This document shows positions 58,337 through 64,000 of a DNA stretch of 64,000 nucleotides, in pieces. Under the pieces are notes generated by a model. It was not told where the DNA came from, did no database searches, and saw only the letters and a list, made by a program, of their open reading frames with translations. The stretch comes from Chlorophyllum brunneum (Eukaryota > Basidiomycota > Agaricomycetes > Agaricales > Agaricaceae). Location of the stretch: the NCBI GenBank assembly GCA_963576785.1, contig OY756151.1:1240001-1304000 (forward strand), read 5' to 3'. The translations under genes were made by a program, and so were the position numbers. The first letter of the stretch is position 1; every line of letters begins with the position of its first letter.

Positions 58337-58896
58337 ACAGTTGGAAGTGCCGCTACCGGTAGTCTTGGCTATGGCTTGGAGAGCTCCTGGTTGCATTGTA
58401 ATTCCGACCGAAGTATTTGTGTAGTTAATCCTCCACTTGCCTGTATTTCCTGGATGGAGGTGAGCGCACTTATAGCGCTTGTTTCCCGGCGTTTAACCAC
58501 AGGTCGAAGTAGTTTCCTTCGGGAAAGAGTTAATCCCCCACGCTCACATTTCACGAATACATACAAAGCGGTGGTCGTTCCCCATTCGCACTTCCTCAAA
58601 ATGCTAATATGTTCATCTCAGTCAAAGAGGGCTTCTTTTCGCCCACGATTGTTATTTCTCGCCTAATTGCCCTGATACCTGACACGGGTGACTGTATCGG
58701 TGACATTTGACCAAGTCGAATTTGGAAGGGTGATCTACCCAAGTTCCGTGGCCAGTCATCCAAGAGTAGCGGGAATGATATCCCAGATAGACAGGATCAT
58801 AAAAGAGTCAGTGTGAGAGTATTAGCGAGTATCATATCCATCAATTATACAAGCGCCGAATTGGGCTGGGAGTGACGTGCGATGAAGCAAGAAGCA
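58337..58896. other. Convergent intergenic region
   Basis: Lies between P450 copy 3 and the 3' end of NBS1. No supported frame. The flank after copy 3 does not match the flanks of copies 1 and 2. Confidence 0.4.
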
Positions 58897-61800
58897 TCAT
58901 CTCTTTCTTTTGCCCGCCCCAAAACCCTTGAATACGGCCCCATCATCGGAGTCATCGTCTGCGTTGGTTGCAGCTGCCCTCTTCGCCCTTCGATTCGTCG
59001 TTGGTGCTCTCTTCGGCCCCCCAATCGAACCAGTAGGTCCCTTCGCGGCGGCACTCGACCTCAACGTCTGGTCCTCGTCATCCTCCTCGTCGCCTCTCAG
59101 GTTATTCTGTGACTCCAGTTCGTCCACCTCCTCAATATCATCGTCCGAGTCCAGGAACAATGCCAATTTCGAAGATTTTGACGTTGTGTGTCTAGTGGGC
59201 GCAGCTGAACCTGCTCGAGAAGGGGGGTTTGACATCGTACGTATCGACGGAGCTCGGGAACCTGCTCGTGAAGGAGGCTTGAATTTCGTCGTAAGACGGG
59301 ATGACGATGTTTTGTGTTTATCCAGTTTCGGCGGCTCATTCTCGTCACTAGTGTCATCAACGAGTAAAGCGTTCTTCGAAGGTGCCTGTCGCGGCATCGA
59401 TTGGCTCTCGGTCTTGATCTCCATCTGGAATGAGCTCGTTGTGCGTTGAGCCTGTGATGGTTTCTTGTTCCTCCGGGGGGCTCGATAACGGGTGAGTTTA
59501 GATACACAATATCATTTAGTGCAAGGCGGAAGAGACTTACCAGGCCCTGCGCCATCGAAATCCTCACTAACCACGAGCTCGACGAGAGCCCCGCGCGTTT
59601 GTTGTAGTTTCTAGTGTCATCATGAGCGTTGATTGAAATAAGTGACAAGCAACGGATAACGACATACCTTCTTGAACTTCTTGAAATTCGGTTTGTCTTT
59701 CCATTGTTCGGGCACCTCTCTGCCCTTAATCACCGCCTGTGATCCTTGTTCTTCTCCCGCTCGTGCACCATTCTTCTCCTTGTCTTTCCTGTAGACACTC
59801 ATCTCCAAAACGAGCATAAAGTTGCCTCTCAGCCCCGCATCATCGCCGAAATCCGTGAATTTCCTCCACTCCTCTTCCTCTTCCTCCCTTTGTTGCCTCT
59901 CCGTGCCCGCCATGTTGGGTTTTGATATCCTCAGATTATTAAACTCGCGGTCAAACGCATCTTCCGTACGTTTACCCTTCCTGGTTGATGCAACTGCCTT
60001 GAGGAACTCGACATCAGTATCAGGGTTCCCAACTGGGGCGCCAGGATTCCGCTCTTTATCTTTTGCGTTAACCTGTGGTGACTGGTCCATCTGTTCTGCG
60101 GCAGCTGCCCGCTCGACAGAATTGACATTATCCAAAGCTTGTTTCTTCCTAATATGTTCACCACCTTCCTCTCCAGCATTTGTCATCTCCACGTCTCCGT
60201 CCTCTTCCTGAACGACATCCAACGTCCTTTTCATCCCTCTACGGTTCTCTGCACCTGTGGCCTGAGACTCCTCTTCTTCATCCCTTAGAGCATTCAAACT
60301 GCTTCCCGTCGCAGGTCGTCTTACGAATCCCTCTGTCTGGGACTGCGTCTGACTAATCGTTGTGCCCGCCACCCCTGTACCAAGAATAACATCCTCGTCG
60401 AAAGATTCGACACCTCCACGCGTCGGATCACTAGCCTCGAATAAGGCTTTGAACTTCTTTAATGGAGGCTCATTCTCAGCTGCTGATGATGCGAGGTCGG
60501 GAAGCTGGAATTGTGCTGCCGGGTTGGGCGTTTCAGGGACAGCACCGAGTCGGCGTTTGAGCCGCAGTCGACTTGTTGTAGGCGGCTAAGGGGAGTTGAG
60601 ATGAGGAGAATTCAATGGGTAGAGGAGAGAAACTGACTGCGGCGGGAGTGGTGGTGGAAGAAGGCCCTAAAGACTTTTCCGACGATTCAGCATCGTCGTT
60701 TGGCTCGACTGTTCTTGCGCGCCGTGACAGCAATATCTACCCAGACTCTGAGAACGATAGTTATAGGAGTAGTGAAAAGGCGTACTCGACGGTGTTTGGG
60801 AGATTCTGTCTTGATTTCTTCGGCAGCAAGTTGGGATGTAGGTTCTTCTGAGGGTTGTCGAGACGTTGCGCGCCGAGAAAGGCGCTTTTTGGGGGGAGGC
60901 TCCCCAGGGGATATAGAAGGCTCATCGGGAATAGAATTAGGAACACAATTCGGCAGTGACGTCAAAGAAGCGTTCGCTATAACTTATTAGCGTTTTCGTT
61001 ATCTGCTCAGATTGGCTGAAACTCACATTCGGGCACACCAGTGCCCAACGGACTGGGCTGCTGTGCTGTCAATAGTGCCGGCTCAATGTCGAGAACGGAC
61101 TGTATTATAGTTTCGGGATACGTGACATGTAGTCCGAAGCTATGATAAACAGAAGCGATCAGCAGAGGTTCTGGTGGTCGTATAGGAGGTTATACCTCTG
61201 GACCTCAGCAACCAATTTCTTCCATTCATCGTGGCCAATCGCGGCTTTGACATCCTTGACATCTGCAACGACAACAAGTTGCTGGGCTTCCTTCGCCTGG
61301 CCTCTTGTTAGGGCTTTGTGCAGCTTTGCGACACCCCCAGCAATATCGAATGTCTCAATGAACCCTCCACCTCGCTTAATGAGCTCCCTTAGATCACCTT
61401 CCATTTCTCTAGCTTTTTCACCTAAAACCAAAAATCGATACTCGGTAAACATGTTGAGGCGTTCTTCGTTTGGTTCCCATACTTTGAACACCTTTTGCGA
61501 AGGGCTGAGAGAAGGCGAAAAGCTGGGGCGGTGTTTACCAAGTGTAGGGAGAACAAATTTATCTTCCAGTGTGTCCGCAGATTTGAGAATTTCTGATAGC
61601 CAATCGAATTTGACGAATTGAGCAGCAGAAATGAGAGATGCAGCGATTGAAGCATTTGCAACATATGTTGGGATGATGTGGTGTGTCACTTGGTGGCTCG
61701 GCGTGTAGACAATTGACATGCCTATTGAAATGACACTATGAGCGGGGTGGGAGGTAGTCAAAGCGATGAAACGAGCACACCCAGTTGAGAACACGTTTCC

Positions 61801-62372
61801 AAAGATATGTTTGACTTTCCTCGTAAATTAGGAGAATAACAGCATATCGGTTGCCATTTTACTCTTGTTTTCTCGATCAGAAAGACTAGTTGAGAATCAA
61901 GGGGAAAATGAACACACGATATAGGAAGTCCCGTCACAATATGAATGATGTCCCCGTCCTGTAACTCCATCATGCATTGAGGATTGGCAAGAAGTTGAGC
62001 ATCCCCTCTCAATAATCTCATCCCCTTATCCCTCTTGCTAACGAACTCCAGTTTCGGACGTTTGTCTGGGTTATGCTGGTTACAAACTCCTATCAGCATA
62101 ACTCTTGTAGGGCTTTAAAAGTAGCCAAACCTACCACATCGTCCAAGGTATACTCTCCGACATTGAACAAACAATGCTCTTGAGAGACCTTCTTACTCGC
62201 AACCAGAAGTGGTTGATTCTTCCGCCCTAGAGTATAAGACTTGTCTGTCTTTAGCAGTTTAGATTCTGTAATGGTATAAGCCTATATCGACACAGAAAAC
62301 ATTGGTGAGTTTACTTTGAAAGGAGAGGTCTGCACCAATCTCGGTGTCAAAGGGACCAGTGATTATCCACAT
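58897..62372 (-). CDS. NBS1: NBS1 (nibrin), subunit of the Mre11-Rad50-Nbs1 complex
   Basis: The start MWIITGPFDTEIGADLSFQ joins KSKLLKTDKSYTLGRKNQP, an FHA domain with the GRK...S..H core ending KKVSQEHCLFNVGEY. FHA strands continue through RPKLEFVSKRDKGMRL. Two BRCT-like segments follow (FIALTTSHPAHSVI ... THHIIPTYVANASI ... FVKFDWLSEI, then EYRFLVLGEKA ... KLHKALTRGQ). The long middle is disordered and acidic. KPNFKKFKK is the Mre11-binding motif, and the very C-terminus has an acidic run before FKGFGAGKRKR, the Tel1/ATM-recruiting motif. The complex senses and processes double-strand breaks in the nucleus. About eight introns are inferred. The first acceptor was chosen at ATTACAG because it alone keeps frame with the FHA core. 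Confidence 0.85.
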
Positions 62373-63013
62373 TTTAAAGCCTGATACCTCAATTAAGTGC
62401 ACCGAACACAAGCAACTGTCAGTACACTCACTCAACAGTCATAGAAAGTCACCAGTTTTGAAACCCAATAAATTATGAAGCCGATATCCAATAAGCAGAT
62501 ATTGTAGCACTGGTGTATCTTGTTATCCTTGAAGCAGAGTTCCGCTTAGGAGATAATTCGACAACTCAGGACGGTTGTATTGGAAGATGAGCAACGCGGA
62601 GGAGCAGATGACTCTGGTGGGAACCCAATTAACGCGTTCTGTCACGGCAGTAACGCGCTTGTGACTATCAGCACTTCCCGTTCACCACCTGAGCCAAAAC
62701 AACCGTGCATTATACTACAAGATGTACATTTTAGTGCCAACTTCATTAAAACACCATCTCAACGTCAAACAGACAGGTATAAATACGAACATTAAGCGAC
62801 TATCGTAGGCAAGAAATCACAAACAAACTTGACAGGCTAACCTAGGTCTCAAGACTGCGGAGAATACGAAGCAGCGGGCCAAGGGGAAGGGTAAAGAGGG
62901 GGAGCGAGGGGGGGAAGCTAAGCGCGAAGAAATGAGACAACAGAACAGTGAGGCATCATAAAGATATAATATCCAAACAGAGCAAACAAAAGGGGTAATA
63001 TAATTACAAGGCA
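62373..63013. other. Intergenic region upstream of NBS1
   Basis: Lies between the NBS1 start and the 3' end of the next minus-strand gene. No supported frame. It should contain the NBS1 promoter and the 3' UTR of the neighbour. Confidence 0.4.
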
Positions 63014-64000
63014 TCATGACGACGCACTCGGCTTCGCCTGGTTCATTGCAGTGAGAACGGTTTGTAGCTGAGGATTGCTCTGTAACAACTCAGCTAACTG
63101 AGTCGGCTGCATCATTGACAATGCGTGCAAATTCCGCAGAATCGCCTGTTCCATCTCAGTGCTCAGTTCAATTCCTTGCTGGGAGATATCCATAGGCGCA
63201 GAGGCATGTAGAAGGGAAGGCGAGGTCGTACCATCAATGCTATTCGGAGTGATGGAAGCCATAGGAGGGGAGGCAGGCTCTTGTGGGGTTGGAACCGATG
63301 GGGTAGTACTGCCACTGCTAGAGGATGAACCCAAGTCGGTGGGTGTGAGGACCGTTGCGATGTCCGGTGTAGGAATAGGCTGCGACGACTGCTGAGTTTC
63401 CAAAATAGGCGTTTGGGCCTTTCCTTCTCCCGTTGGCTGAGTAAATGTCGATATTGGTGTAGGTGTTGCACTCATAGTTGTAGCTTGGCTTTGCGATACA
63501 CCAGCCGTCGCTTCGCTATCTGTCACCGGGCCGGATGCGACGCCAAGAGTCTGACCAATCTGTTGACCCGACACTGGCAATACTCCCTGCCTTGGACCCT
63601 GGTATGGCTGCTGCCAATGTAACTGCCCACCCCGGTACTGCTGGTTGTACGGATAAGATGTGTACTGGGTTGTCCCATTCATTGGCACATTCGCGTAATA
63701 ACCACCATATGGATAAGAAAACTGCGGATACGGCGTCTGGGCGGTCCCGTAAGTCCAATAATTGTAGCCGGACCGTTGTTGGTAATAAGGGACAGAAAAA
63801 GATGTTGTCGGATGTGAGGTGGTCGTATTAGCAATAGCTTGTACAGGTGTGGGTGATATCGGTGCCGCCGGCTGAGTTGTCGGAGGCCTCAGTGGGATGG
63901 TGAGAGAAGAACCAGGTGGTATGTTCTGCGGAACTTCGGCGCGAATGAACGGGCAAGACTCCGATCACGACAAAGTTAGAACACACCTGCGTGGTCCGGA
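63014..64000 (-). CDS. P/Q/S/T-rich protein, C-terminal part (runs off the window)
   Basis: An open frame on the minus strand extends from near 63,970 to a TGA at 63,014. It reads CPFIRAEVPQNIPPGSSL, a Y/Q/G-rich stretch (YYQQRSGYNYWTYGTAQTP, FSYPYGGYYANVPMNG), then long S/T/P runs. It ends with a leucine-rich helix MEQAILRNLHALSMMQPTQL and LLQSNPQLQTVLTAMNQAK. This prion-like composition is common in transcription or RNA-binding proteins. The N-terminal domains are outside the window, so the family cannot be named. An acceptor CGGAG with a CTAAC branch-like site sits at about 63,963, marking the start of this exon. Confidence 0.6.

Overview
The window is nuclear DNA from a filamentous basidiomycete, most likely Agaricomycetes. 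The genes are dense, cut by many introns of about 50-60 nt, and read on both strands. Several families are typical of this class: a DUF6533 membrane protein, a CAP59/CMT1-type mannosyltransferase, HAM1-like protein, and P450 clusters. Chromodomain-bearing Ty3/Gypsy elements and a tRNA-Gly with an intron fit the same placement. I cannot name the species.

Layout. 0-13 kb holds housekeeping genes: an EOS1-like ER protein, a HAM1-like lipid-binding-fold protein, the mitochondrial rRNA methyltransferase MRM2, an APH-fold kinase, an unknown protein, glycogen synthase, and a TMEM19/DUF92 membrane protein whose stop lies 76 bp from the glycogen synthase start. 13-24.4 kb holds a stand-alone cytochrome P450, tRNA-Gly(GCC), an unknown protein, a DUF6533 protein, a GT69 mannosyltransferase, and ornithine carbamoyltransferase. 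24.4-29 kb is gene-poor, with one small two-exon orphan.

29-58.3 kb is a tandem P450 cluster of three close paralogues. It is split between copies 1 and 2 by about 18.5 kb of retrotransposon DNA (about 31.7-50.1 kb). A Ty1/Copia element (copia-1) is interrupted inside its reverse transcriptase by a 9.8-kb minus-strand Ty3/Gypsy chromovirus. The chromovirus has two LTRs of about 1.1 kb, a 5-bp target duplication, a chromodomain, an apparent self-priming site, and a third open frame that runs into its 3' LTR. A second, 5'-truncated Copia (copia-2) follows. The island is poor in CpG, and many in-frame stops sit where CGA codons are expected, as in cytosine-methylation or RIP-like decay. Two smaller Gypsy remnants at 50.5-51.7 kb lack that decay. 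The three P450 copies are mosaics of one another, and copy 3 has lost the GT of an intron donor.

58.9-64 kb holds the DNA-repair gene NBS1 and the 3' part of a P/Q/S/T-rich protein that runs off the right edge.

Exon structures were assembled by eye from GT/AG sites, reading phase and family resemblance. Individual junctions need transcript data.
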